64,000 bases of DNA, taken from contig MCGT01000007.1 of NCBI GenBank assembly GCA_002104935.1, forward strand, positions 434,001-498,000, written 5' to 3'. The position numbers were made by a program, and so were the translations under genes. Origin of the DNA: Hesseltinella vesiculosa. Its lineage: Eukaryota > Mucoromycota > Mucoromycetes > Mucorales > Cunninghamellaceae. Position 1 is the stretch's first letter. Each line of letters begins with the position of its first letter. Positions 44,438-55,155 of this stretch are shown here, piece after piece. The notes under the pieces were generated by a model, which saw nothing but the letters and a program-made list of their open reading frames with translations, had not been told where the DNA came from and made no database searches.

Positions 44438-46129
44438 CTAGGCTAGGACGGGAGGTTTGGTATGAGGAGGAGGAGGAGGCAAGCGTTTGCGTTTTTCTTT
44501 TTCAGCAACGGTGCCGGGAGGTTCACGCGTCAGGATGACAAGATGGTCCAGTGTGGTATCATGAGGAGGTGGGGTGGGGACATTAGGTGAAGGGGGAGAG
44601 AGGGCGGGCAAGGCCAAGACATGGTGGACATGGTTGTCGCCTGGGTGGTCGGCATGGCAGAGGTCGATGGACGTGACCCAGGGGTCAGACAGGACAAGGT
44701 CGAGGGAGGAGCGACGCTTTGGTTGGATTTCTAACATGGAAGCGATAATGGGTCGAGATTGACGAGGCAAAAGCTTCAAGAGGCGAAAGGAGGTCAATGG
44801 CTGGCTGGCAAAGTGCTGGAAGGAAGGATCGCAGGTGCGGCTGTGGCGCCAGGGGAAGCGGCGGATCATCATGCAAATGTAAATAATGGCGCAGGACCAG
44901 ACATCGGACAGGCGGGGGTCATAGGCAGGTTGGGTATGTTGTTCAGGAGCGATATAAGGATCCGAACCGAAGACGCCACGAGACAGACTGTCGGTGTCAT
45001 TGCCAAAGGGTGAGCGAAAGACGATGCTGCAGCCAAAGTCGATGATTTTTAAAATGCCAAAGGACGAGATCACCAGCTAATGGGCAGATAAAAAGAGGTA
45101 AGGGGATACTCTCCTTTTCGTACAACACCTACATTGTCCAATTTTAGGTCGCGGTGGGCGATGCCCATGCGATGCATAAAAGAGACACCATCGAGGAGTT
45201 GGCGCCAGCAACAGGCAATTTCTTCACGGGACATCATGCCGCTCATGACGATGTTGAAGAGGTCGGTGGGGGCATACTCCATGATTTGATAAAAGGTGGC
45301 GTCTTCTTGAATGATGTCGAGGGTTTCGATGATGTTGGGATGATGCAAAGTTGAGCCGATGCAGAATTCCGCCGTGACCTTTTTGACATAGTCCTTTTCT
45401 GATTCGTTGACAAGGCGTCTTCGGAATTGTTTGACGGCAAAGGTTTTCTGGTCTGTACTACGTCGAATCAGCCGAACCGATCCCCCAGCTCCTTTGCCAA
45501 TATAACGGCCTACAGGCAGTGATAAAACGATGAGTTCCGTTTTTTCTTTTCTATTTCTTTTTTTAGGAGTTACCCCAAGTACCATAGCGAGCACCAAGGT
45601 GTTGGCGAAATTGATTGGCAAAGGCGTTGTTTTCTTGATCTTGATCCCAGACAAAGAAACGTCTTAGGTCAGACCAGATCATACCTAGGTTTTTAGGTTC
45701 GGCAGGCGACGAGGGTTTGTGGTGATGAAAATGGGTGTCATGATAATGTTGGTCGTATTCAGGTTTCTTAAAGACGAATTGGGTTGGGGTGGAGCAGGTG
45801 GCAGGACGGTGGGGAAGAGGAGGACGAGAATTTTTCCCATGAATGTCCATGGGAGCGGGAGACGAAGGAGGTTGGAGAGGCGACAATGAGGTGGAGGAGG
45901 TGGGAGTGGGAGGTTTCGAAGTGAGGATCAGTTGGGACCGAGGCCGAGGTCGAGGAAGATGTTGTTTGGAGATGCTTTTTTGTAAAAGCTTTGTCAATTC
46001 GGTGAGGTCGACAGAACTGGTGCTGTTGCGATTGACATGTTCATGGTTGATTTGAGCAGGGGAAATTGTCGGCGAAGAAGGAACCGACCGTTCAGGTGTG
46101 ACCAAGTCATACCTTTGAACAAGTGGCAT
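44438..46129 (-). CDS. Hal4/Hal5 (NPR)-type Ser/Thr protein kinase
   Basis: Three exons, 46129-45574, 45509-45133, 45076-44438; 523 aa. The first 185 residues are disordered, Pro/Ser/His-rich. The kinase domain covers about 180-455: [23 protein letters not shown] (ATP lysine), [16 protein letters not shown] and a [10 protein letters not shown] activation segment. DFGCS plus GS(D/E)PYIAPE is characteristic of the fungal Hal4/Hal5/Npr1 group, which stabilises nutrient and potassium transporters at the plasma membrane by opposing arrestin-Rsp5-driven endocytosis. An alpha-arrestin gene lies 2.9 kb away, divergently. A GTATGA at codon 6 could be a donor, but reading through keeps an open frame joining the domain, so the single long first exon is preferred. 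The tail after the kinase is Pro-rich and basic. Confidence 0.9.
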
Positions 46130-49017
46130 TGGCAAGACCGTATCAATCACGCAATCAAAAAAAAGAAAAATAGATGGAGAAAAGGATCGAAAAGAGGCGA
46201 AAAAAAAAATCCTTCTTTTTTCCAAAATCCTGTTCAGCCCTACCCAACGCTGACTGCATGTTCTCTCAAGGCAGGGCGGAGTTGTGTTTTCTGTTTTTGA
46301 GTTTTGGGAATGAACTCTATCTACTTTGTAGAGGGTGACCATGGGACCCTTTTTATCAATGGTTACATTATATATAAAAAAACCAAAGATCTCCATTGTT
46401 CACATAAAAAAAAGAGTGAGAACACAAAAAAAAAAAGAGTGGCATCCATGGACGGAAAGCACCAATCAGAGAAATCATCCCATCTCAAAAAGGCAAATGG
46501 TTTCTGACAAGCCAAATGAAGCATGACTCCACTTTGACAAAAAAAGGAAACTCCGTTACCAATCAGGATGAAGTGTTGGCAAAAAGCATCACATTCTTGC
46601 CAGAAGATGGCGCCCCTTTTGTGGGGTTGCTTTGTTGGAGAGTACCGGTACAGTAAAAATAGCAGGAGTGATTGGAGAGCGTCGGCGTGGGAAAAAGGTG
46701 ATAGGGCGTTGCTTATGTTGGAAGGCGTGCCTTCAATGGATAGTATTGCAGGCCGCTCTATTCCTGTCAAAGATGACTGCCATGTCCACCAACCTTGCTA
46801 CCATTCATAGCTGGGTCCTTCGTTGGGCCATGGCACACAGAGCAGAGTTGCCTTGAAGAAACAGTGTCAATTTCTCGTTGCTGGTGACATGCCTCTCTTT
46901 TTTTTTTTTTTTTTTTTTACCAACCTCGGTTGGTTTGAACTCTAGCAAAATTGCCGATTTTCCTGGGCGTCCATTTGTTCCTCGTCAATATCGTCACCGC
47001 GTTCACTTTCACCGGGAGAGTTTTTGACACAATGGGTTTCAGGGAGCATAGGCAGTGGATAGCGCGTGCCACAGCTTCAAGGGACAATGACGCGGCGACC
47101 TGGGTTGACGGCTACCACGTCGAAGCGATCAACATGAGAAGTACAAATGTGGAAGACGAAGGGTGTCCCATTTCTGAATAGCTAACGTAATTGCTGGCTA
47201 GGATCAGTCACACCATTGGGTTTGCATGTGACACTCGGTACAGCATCACGATTTTCGTACTTGTTTAGGTGACTATTATGGCCAGCTGGAACAAAAAAAA
47301 AAAGAAGAAGAAGGGATGTGAGCTTTTTGGTACAATAAAAAAGAAGAAATAAGCAAGTTACCATTGCTTTTGACAACAGCATGGGCAAGCATACAAAATA
47401 TGATCAGCAAGGGCCAACCACAACATCATTTTGTTGTTCCATTGATTCATAGGGTGTCTGTCTATGAGCAAAGCCATCCATTTTACCTATATGACAAGCA
47501 AATTCAAGAAAGGCATGCTCCTATCATTGTAGATTGTAGTAAAAAATAGCAACAGAGAAGTGATAAAATAGATAAAATAGCAAGAAGAGAAAAACGCTTT
47601 CATCCGAAAACACGTGAACTCAACCTCCGTCCTGCAAACCAGATTTCCACCTCACGCTAACCAGGTACTGCATTGGTTGATCTGTACGCGATTTCCACTG
47701 AGCATCAGACATGAATAAAAAATACTTGGAAGAGTCAAGATATACATAAAAACAATGGAAGTGAGTGAAGAAAGGGTGCACTGGCTGGGATGAGGGAAGT
47801 GTGTTGCCATCTCGAAAGTGATCCAATGCTCACCGCTTTTGACTTCAATGACGCGTACAAAAAAACAATCATTTCAGCGATTTGTCAGGCTTATTCTTTC
47901 TTTTATACGAGGTGACACCTAAAAAAACCGGAAGGGAGGCTCTTGGGAAAAATGGCCGATGTCTGGGGAAGCGGGCGACCTTTCATGCATATGCAATTGG
48001 CGCTGTGCGGATGTTGAATTTAGCCACATCGTTTTGTTCATTTTGAAAAAAAAAAAAAGCAAATGCTACGCAGCACTTTTGGGTGATCGGACAAAACTGG
48101 CATTTTGTATGGGTGCGAAAATGCATGAATGATGATGGCGCTGAAAAAATCAGGTCGATTGGTAAAGGTCGCCCAGCAAACTTTTGATCAGAGTCGACTT
48201 GACACCTCCGCTTCCTCAGCTAAAAAAAAAAGAAAAAGCAGCCATTTTCGCCGGGGAACCCCCAGGCAACCTGGCATAAAATCACAGTGCAAATTTGTTC
48301 TAAATAAATTCACCTCGAATTTTGCATACCTGCACAGAAGGATGAGAAATAGCCTTGATGAAAAGAACAACGCTCTTAGACAGCGGAGGGAAGAGCGAGA
48401 AGATCGGCATTCATGCTAAAAATGATGTGGCACTGAAAATGATGTGACTGTTTGCCTGATTTGGTTCACTCGCCAAACATATTTTATTCACAGCTCAAAG
48501 AAATACCTGGTGACATAAAGCAAGCAGACGTGATTAAAGCAAACAGATAGGAAGAGGTTTTCCCCTCTTATTTTGCATCCAGGTCTGGCGGCTCGATTGC
48601 ATTGCCTTGTCCACAGCTGCGCAGTGGTGTTGTGCACCTGAAAAATGACGGGCCAAGCATCAATGCACTTAGAAATGGTTGACGCATTTCATTTCACACA
48701 ATTCCTAAGCATTTTTTATAATCGTACAGTGGTTTTTCTTTTAGTATTTTTTTTTTCCTCTTTTTCTTTCATACTGCATACGATTGACATAATAAGAATG
48801 ATTAGGTGCATGCTGGGAGTTTTCCTATTGTTTTCAAGCAAAAAAAGATCATACATACTCTTAAGGAGTTCCTTGCAAGGAGATTGGTGAAAGCGGGCTT
48901 TTTGTAAAGGGGGAAGAACAGAAAAAGGGGCAGGGCATAAAACAGAACACGTCGTATTTTTATTTTTTTTCTTCCTCTTTCCTCCCCCCTTTTTTTTTTT
49001 GAAATACCACAGAAAAT
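46130..49017. other. Long gene-poor spacer between Hal4/5-like kinase and arrestin genes
   Basis: 2.9 kb divergent spacer. No gene with family similarity. A minus-strand frame at 47283-46942, preceded by a good splice acceptor (TTCCAG at 47291-47286), reads protein-like but has an in-frame TAG (47184-47182) and TGA (47079-47077). An opposite frame at 46951-47181 is also open. A 96-codon basic frame at 48129-48419 (+) has no similarity. A/T runs at 46898-46918, 48045-48058 and 48991-49000. Confidence 0.5.
46942..47285 (-). pseudogene. Possible decayed coding sequence of unknown origin
   Basis: One minus-strand frame from 47285 to the stop at 46942 holds three open blocks of about 33, 34 and 44 codons, separated by TAG and TGA stops without a plausible intron. 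The blocks read AGHNSHLNKYENRD..., NGTPFVFHICTSHVDRFDV and SCGTRYPLPMLPE. Composition is GC-richer than the flanks. No family recognised. The plus strand is open over the same stretch, so the evidence is weak. Confidence 0.25.
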
Positions 49018-50344
49018 ATGCTGTTCTGTAAAACGTTATCGATAGAGCTTGTTGAACCTGTGGTATATTTACATGGGCCAAAAGAAAAGCACTCGGTTAA
49101 TATACTACGTGGGACCATCCGATTTAAATCTAAACGACCTGTTCATATTCATTCAATCACACTTCAATTTATTGGCATTTCTAAAACGCTTTGGCCGGAA
49201 GGTAAATAATTTCTTCTCGATTCTCCAAGATTGTGACCTCTTCGAATTTCCCCGTTTAGCTTCACAACATTGGGATAAGCAGGTCCTTGTTGACACTGTC
49301 ATACCCATCATTGACACACCGATGTCATTAAAGGCGGGTCATCACGCATTTCCCTTTGAAATCTTGCTATCCAATACGCTTTCTGAATCGGTTGAATGTG
49401 GCCTGGGTCATGTACGGTACAAATTGGCATGCCAGATCCATACCCAATCGTCTTGGCATGCCTTGCTACCGAGAATGAGCCAAATCAAAGCCAAACAAAC
49501 CGTCATTCTTGTGCGGTTGCCATCTCAAGACAGCCCTCGATGTATCAGCCAAACGCACCACATTCAAGATCAGCATCAGCTCAACTTGGTCATCGAGACT
49601 GCCCATGTCACGCCTGGGGCCATTTTGCCGTTATCGTTGCATTTTTCCCATCCCACCGCCATTGCCTCCCTCCAAGACGTCACGGTCAAACTGACGGAGC
49701 GACAAAAATTCCGTGCGCCGGCGAAACAAACCACTCGGATCCTGCACCATGAAATCACCCTGCCACAGCAGCAGCAAAGCTGGTCGGACCAGGAAGCGCG
49801 GTTCATCTACCAAATCCCTGACACCAGCTCGTTGCAAGTCCATCCCACCACGTCCAATCGAATGATCCGTGTTCGCCACTGGATCCAAGTCTCCTTGACC
49901 CTCCTGCTGACCAACGGGGACACCAAGGAGATTTGGATGGATGCCCCCATCCAAGTGCTGCAGGCGCCCATGGACGACTATCACACATTGCCTGTCTACC
50001 AATCCCAAGACACGTCTCAGCCGATGCCTGATCCCACAGCTTTGAAAAAAAAGAAATCCAGACGATGCCTCATCACACCTCCTCTTTGTACGCCATGGAT
50101 CTGTCGATCGGCCAGCTCGACATCGACCTTGGCCCATCACCAGCCCACTGCGCCACCTTCCCCACCGGCTCCTCCCTCTTCACCTTCCTCTGCCTTCTCG
50201 CCCTCTTCTTCCCGCCCCGTCAACAAAAAGAAAAGTCCAAGCATGTTGCCCTGGATCGGCCGCTTCACCAGTCCCCCTCTCTCAAACGCACCTCCGTCCT
50301 ATGAGCATCCACCTGCCTTTTCTTCCCCTATTTCTTGCAGATGA
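49018..50344 (+). CDS. Alpha-arrestin (arrestin-related trafficking adaptor)
   Basis: Two exons, 49018-49201 and 49260-50344; 422 aa. The N-terminal arrestin half begins KTLSIELVEPVVYLHGPKEKHSVNILRGTIRFKSKRPVHIHSITLQF in frame-continuous pieces (family pattern L....v.l.G.i.G.v.l....i.i..i.l.f.G). The C-terminal half (about 190-330) has AHVTPGAILPLSLHF and VRHWIQVSLTLLL. After residue 340 the tail is Pro/Ser-rich and carries a PPSY motif (APPSYEHPP), the WW-binding signal for Rsp5/Nedd4 ubiquitin ligases. ARTs recruit Rsp5 to plasma-membrane transporters to trigger endocytosis. Shorter than most yeast ARTs. The cargo cannot be inferred. The Hal4/Hal5-like kinase gene upstream belongs to a pathway known to oppose arrestin action. 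Confidence 0.9.
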
Positions 50345-50486
50345 TTCTCCCCCCTTGGATCATCCCGTCCACCTCCTTGCTGCATTTACTTTTCTTAGCA
50401 CGCAGCTGTGCTTTTCCCTTTTGCTCCTTGACGGCGCCATGACGACATGTTGTCTCTCTTGCCCAATTTAGACAATCTACTTGTAC

Positions 50487-50492
50487 AATAAA
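50487..50492 (+). terminator. Polyadenylation signal AATAAA for the arrestin gene
   Basis: 143 nt after the stop, in the 163-bp convergent spacer shared with the VAP gene. Inferred from motif and place. Confidence 0.5.
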
Positions 50493-50507
50493 AATAGATG
50501 ACCTTTA

Positions 50508-52410
50508 TTAAAAAAACAGATAGGTCAAGAGGAACACCAGGCCAGACACAGTCATGAGCACTTGGGGAGGGTATCCTTCCATGGGAACGTTGATATTGGT
50601 CAAGGCGGCAGAATTTTGCATGGCAAGGGTGGCTTGATGATGGTGGTATGGAGAGGGAGGGTCGGATGCCTGCGTCGACCTGTCCTTGATCAGCCGATCC
50701 GCTGTCAGCTGGTCATGCTCGCTTTGGAGACGTTCGTTTTCTTTGGCCAGGTGGGCCTTGTCCTTGACAAGTTGGTCCTTTTCGATGATGAGCTGGTCGA
50801 GCTGGGCCTTGTCCTTGAGGAGCTGGTCGCTGTCATTGGCAATCTTGGTCTTGTCCTTGAGAAGCTGGTCCTTTTCGATCATGAGCTGACCGTTCTCATT
50901 GGCGAGCTGGGTCTTGTCCTTGAGTAGCTGGTCCTTTTCGATCATGAGCTGGGCTTTGTCCTTGAGAAGCTGGTCCTTATCAATGATAAGCTGGTCGTTC
51001 TCTTGAACAAGGAGCTCGGTGTCTTTCATGAGCTGGTTGTTTTTCTTGGTGAGTTGATCCATGCCCAGACTCAACTGATCCATGCCGGCCGTCAGTTGGG
51101 TCTTCTCCTTGGTCAAGCGGTCATGGTGTTCGGTTGCTTGCTCCTTGGCCGTGATCAATTGGGTGATCTGGGTCGTTTGCTGCGCAATCTGGGCTTCCAA
51201 GGCACGGTGCTGCTCCTCCAGGGTGTTGCATTGCGCTTGCTGCTGTTGATTCGTCTGTTCCAGCCGGTCCGCCGCAGCGCGGGCGTCCGTCAGCTGTTGT
51301 TGCAAGTGCGAGTGGTAGGCATCCAGCCTAGGGCCTGAGAGACGATCGCTGTTCAAAGAGGTGGTGGAGGGTGGCAGTTCGGGCATGAAGCTGGCCGACG
51401 CGGGTGGAGGCACAGGAGGAGGAATGGCGTCCGTTGAGAGGGTAGGTGGGCTGTCTCGGACAGAGGCCAGCATAGGGTCGACTTGGTCATCGTCGTCTTC
51501 GAGGTGGCTAGCCATGGACCGCTGCGAATGCATGGATTCTCGCGATTTTTCTGTTGCTCGTTTGGCAGCGTCAATGATGGCTGGCAGCGAAGCCGTCAAG
51601 GAAGTGGCCGATAGGTGTTGTTGCTTGGACGTCACAGAATACATGTCGGTTTCCTCCTTTGGCAGCTGTTGTTTTTCGGGAACCACAAAAGGTGTGGTCT
51701 AAAAGTCTTGTCAGCTTCAGCTTCAGGTTTACTTTTTTTTTTTTTGTGTGTAGGCTTACTTCAAAAGGCTCTTCTTCTGGAATGGAATGATCTGGTGGTA
51801 AAAAGGTACACTTGATTTTCTTCTGACCAATGATAGATCGATATTCAGCTTCCACAATGCCCCACTATACAAGACACCCCACGTGAATGAGTAAAAAAAA
51901 AAAAAAAAAAAAAAAAAACAGGCTTCTTACCAATTCCATCATGCTGTAACCTCGCCAGCTCTCTTCGATGGGGGCTGTTTGTACCATGAATTTGTCCTTG
52001 CACTAAAAATAAAAAAAGTGAATACCAAATATTCACACCTCTCAAAACCATACTTTGGTGTCGAGAGCAGGCTCTTCTTTAAAAGGCTGGAACACGACTA
52101 GAAGAGGGGGGGGGGGATTGAGTTGCTAGGATGTTCTTTTGGTGTTGCTCGATTTACCTTGGACATCGATGGAGACATTGGGTTCAATGATCCCTGAATT
52201 TGGCTTGACACAGTATCGTTTTGGAGCTGTGGTTTTGACTTTGAAGGCAATTGGGACGGGGCCATTGTTGGTCACCTTTAGATATTCTTCAATCGGCTGA
52301 GTCAAGGGACCTGGCGAAACAACAGGGCCTGTTAGATCTAGAGTTAAACTAGCGGATCACCTACGTTTAAACCCTAGTACATTAGGAGGGGTTAAAATCA
52401 CAGTTGTCAT
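50508..52410 (-). CDS. SCS2: VAP/Scs2 MSP-domain ER protein with long repeated coiled coil
   Basis: Six exons: 52410-52365, 52310-52158, 52097-52054, 52002-51931, 51864-51760, 51698-50508; 536 aa. The MSP domain (1-130) is near-canonical: ILTPPNVLGFKRPLTQPIEEYL, KVTNNGPVPIAFKVKTTAPKRYCVKPNSG and CKDKFMVQTAPI. It contains the basic FFAT-binding surface. A Ser-rich linker is followed by about 200 residues of coiled coil (about 280-490) built on repeats of the unit IEKDQLLKDK, then a C-terminal membrane anchor (VLMTVSGLVFLLTYLFF). VAPs tether the ER to other membranes by binding FFAT motifs of lipid-transfer proteins, and control phosphoinositide and sterol traffic. The coiled coil is much longer than in yeast Scs2 or human VAPA/B (about 240 aa in total). 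Confidence 0.93.
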
Positions 52411-52731
52411 GAAAATACAAGAATAGGTGGAAAGAGAGTAAAAGAGGGCAGCGACCAAAAAAAACGAAGAAAAAAGAACCTTAAAAACATTGGGAACACG
52501 AGATTTTTTGCTTGGTTGGTCAACCCCGCACATTTTTTCGATGAGTAAATGAAAGGCACATGTCAGCGTAAGATATTGGAAAAAAAAAAAAAAATTGGGC
52601 ATGGATGGTAGATTTCATTGATAAAAAAAAAAAATAAAAACAAGAATTAAAAAAAGTAGGTTGTATTCATTCGTTACATTGGGGAAAAAAAAAGAAAATG
52701 GGTCCTGAAGCCAAAAATAGGTCAGGTCAAA
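52411..52731. other. Spacer between VAP and CFEM-like genes
   Basis: 321 bp; VAP promoter and CFEM-like 3' flank. A-runs at 52579-52593, 52622-52633 and 52684-52693. No gene. Confidence 0.6.
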
Positions 52732-53316
52732 CTAGGTTTGGAAAGTGACAGCTGTGATGACACCAGCCAATAGCCACCCCAAAGCCATCGTTTGTTGAGT
52801 CGCATCATTGGATGGTTTACTACCAGCCGTTGCTGAGGCGTTGGCTGACGACGATGGCGAAGCGGTAGGGGCCACCGAGCCTGTCCATGTGCTCCTATCA
52901 ACATCGTTGTTTTCAGAAATGGCTCGAGGAAGTGAGAGAAAAATAAAAGCCTTACGTCACATTGGCGCCAGGAACACTACAATACGAAGCAACAATATTT
53001 TGCTGTGTGCCATAGTCAGGGTCGTTAGGACATGATGAGTAGCAGGAAAGCTTAGCCTTGCTCCATTGGCACAAGCATCGATAATCTAGAGTGAGACGGT
53101 AAGCTTGTGAAGCAACTCTGGTGTTTTTTTACCCGTAGGACCACAGGTGTTTAAATAAACATCTTGATTTTGCAAACACTGTTTAAAGCTAGGGAAAAGT
53201 GAGTCAGGGACTCATAAAATCAGATAAACTTACACAGCAGCATCAGGACAGGCTGTCGCTTGAGCATACACCTTGGCTGTTGCCAATACACCAGCAATCG
53301 CAATCGCAAGTTTCAT
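52732..53316 (-). CDS. CFEM-like cysteine-rich secreted protein, GPI-anchor signal
   Basis: Four exons: 53316-53234, 53188-53133, 53085-52956, 52894-52732; 143 aa. The signal peptide is MKLAIAIAGVLATAKVYA with likely cleavage before QATAC. The mature part has eight cysteines spaced C-x8-C-x9-C-x5-C-x1-C-x8-C-x3-C-x16-C, with TD before the CxC pair (TDYRCLC). The last six match the CFEM pattern; the first gap is longer than usual (x8 instead of about x3), hence 'CFEM-like'. A Ser/Thr/Ala-rich stalk and a terminal hydrophobic segment (MALGWLLAGVITAVTF) point to GPI anchoring. CFEM proteins of Dikarya bind haem or act in wall integrity and host interaction; whether this one binds haem is unknown. 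The Asp before CxC, which binds haem iron in Csa2-type proteins, may be the D of TD. Confidence 0.8.
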
Positions 53317-53606
53317 CTCGAAGGAAATAAAATAAAATAAATTAGAAAAAATGGAAAAAAAGGAAAAGAAGAACAAGCAACTCTCCCCTTGTAAAAACAA
53401 AGAGGGTCAAACGAATGTGCTTGATTTGGAAACAAAAAGGAGAAGCAGTTCCTAAAAGAGAAAACCAAAGGAGAAAAGGGGGTCGAGGAATCAAAGGAGT
53501 CATGTTGCACACCTCACTTTGACATTCTTTTTTTTTTTTTTTCCCTCGGGTGCCACCAAGGTGTCTTCATCTATCAGATACAGATTATTTTTATTACAAA
53601 ATAAAA

Positions 53607-54684
53607 TTACAAAGAACCATTGGTCTTGGCTTTCTTTTTATCACGAGCTTGTTGCATAAACTTCATGATGCTTTCCAAAGAATCGGGACTAACCATACGT
53701 TCAGCCAGACGATCCATTTCGTCGGTGTTGGTCTTGTGCAAAAGTTCACGATCAACCCCACGTACCAAACTCTTGGTCACCTTCAGGGCTTCCAATGAGA
53801 AGTTGCTCGCTTGAGCCGCCAACTTGATCACTTGGTCATGGAACCCTTCCGAGGGCAACACACGCAAGAAGTTGCATTCTTCCATTTCCTTGGCCGAGAA
53901 ACGACGTCCCAACAACTAAAAAAAAAAAAAATCCGAGTCACTATGCATCGCGTCTAACGTCAATAGAAACGTTACGAGCATTTCATTGGCCTTGGAAACA
54001 CCCATGATTCTATTTTAAAAAAAAAAATGAGTCGCCTTTTCTTGACCACACCCTGTTTCAATTCTACCTAGGGAACAGCACGGATGAGCAGCCTTCGGCA
54101 CAGAAACCAAATTGCATAAAGGGGGTGTTGAACGTGGCTTCAGGCACACTGTAAACCACATCACAAAGACCCAAGGTGGTACAACCAAAGCCAATGGAGT
54201 TGCCTAGCATCAAAAAACTCAGGCCACCCATCTCTTTGGCTTTCTTCTGTTCTTACCGTTCACACCAGCAATAAGCAACTTGGGGAAATTGATCATTTCA
54301 GTGATCAAGTTCCTATTGGGAATCATCAGAATCTCTTGAAAAAAAAAAAAAATGGCTTACTTTGTGTTGGCAAAGCGTTCTTCAGGAGCAATACCGTCTT
54401 CGTCGGCCACGCTGAAATCCAAGTCTTGACCGGAGCAGTAGAACTTGCCCTTACCGGTCAACACACACACCTTGAGAGAATCGTCATTGGCAACGTAACG
54501 GACAGCGTTCAACCAATCCTACAAAACAAAACAGGTGAGACAAGAGAAGCGAAAAAAAAAAAAAACTTACAAGGTAAGCTTGAGGAGTCAATGAGTTGTA
54601 ACGTTGAGGGCGGTTGAAGCAAACAACAGCAACGCCAGGATGAGGCACAGTGATTTCAAGAGTTTTAAAGGTAGGCAAAGCCAT
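53607..54684 (-). CDS. Enoyl-CoA hydratase/isomerase family protein (ECI/PECI-like)
   Basis: Six exons: 54684-54571, 54518-54361, 54312-54257, 54203-54068, 54009-53976, 53915-53607; 268 aa. Crotonase-fold landmarks: CFNRPQRYNSLT, FYCSGQDLDF (oxyanion-hole region), AGVNGNSIGFGCTTLGLCDVVY and FNTPFMQFGFCAEGCSS. The last resembles the delta3,delta2-enoyl-CoA isomerase site, with a Glu in AEGCSS; a second hydratase Glu is not evident. ECI-type enzymes move double bonds of unsaturated acyl-CoA during beta-oxidation. The protein ends NGSL, not a canonical SKL peroxisome signal, and no mitochondrial presequence is clear, so location is uncertain. The first exon carries the start MALPTFKTL; a GTG frame upstream is not used. 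Confidence 0.88.
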
Positions 54685-55155
54685 TATGACCACGGGTTAG
54701 AAAATGAAAAAACGGAAGAAGAGAGGCAAAAACTATACTGGGTTCTATTTTTTAAAAAAAAAACCTAGGCACACGTGAATGACTGTTAGGCCTTTGATTT
54801 AGCCTTGGGCGTTTTTTTGCATATTCACCCCACATTTTTTTAAAAATAAACAAGTGTGGCTTCGTTCTTTGCCTATCTATTCTCACCAGTCAATCCATTC
54901 TATGCAAATGCTTCAACAATCCCTCACTTTGATAAGAGGAAATGACTAGGGGAGCCTGTCTATCGGGCGGCCAACAAAAAAAACCAAAAAATGCTGACTC
55001 ACGCACTTGTGGGCGAAACGGACCGACCGACCAGACTGACCCCACACTTTTCGCCCCACGCAACCAATCAGCGGCCTCTTCTGATGTCAGCTACCTGCTG
55101 GCACACCTCGTAAAAAAAAAATGGCCTCGGTGTTTATCTACAGTGCAAAGCAAGC
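54685..55155. other. Upstream region of the ECI-like gene
   Basis: 471 bp between the ECI-like start and the 3' end of the DUF7727 gene. CCAATCA at about 55062-55068 and A-runs (54753-54762, 55113-55121). No gene seen. Confidence 0.5.

Noticed and set aside
46951..47181. 77-codon plus-strand frame
   Set aside because: Opposes the possible decayed minus-strand frame; neither has recognisable homology and the frame has no ATG at its beginning.
48129..48419. 96-codon basic plus-strand frame
   Set aside because: No similarity, no clear promoter or splice context, and composition driven by AAA/AGA codons in A-rich DNA.
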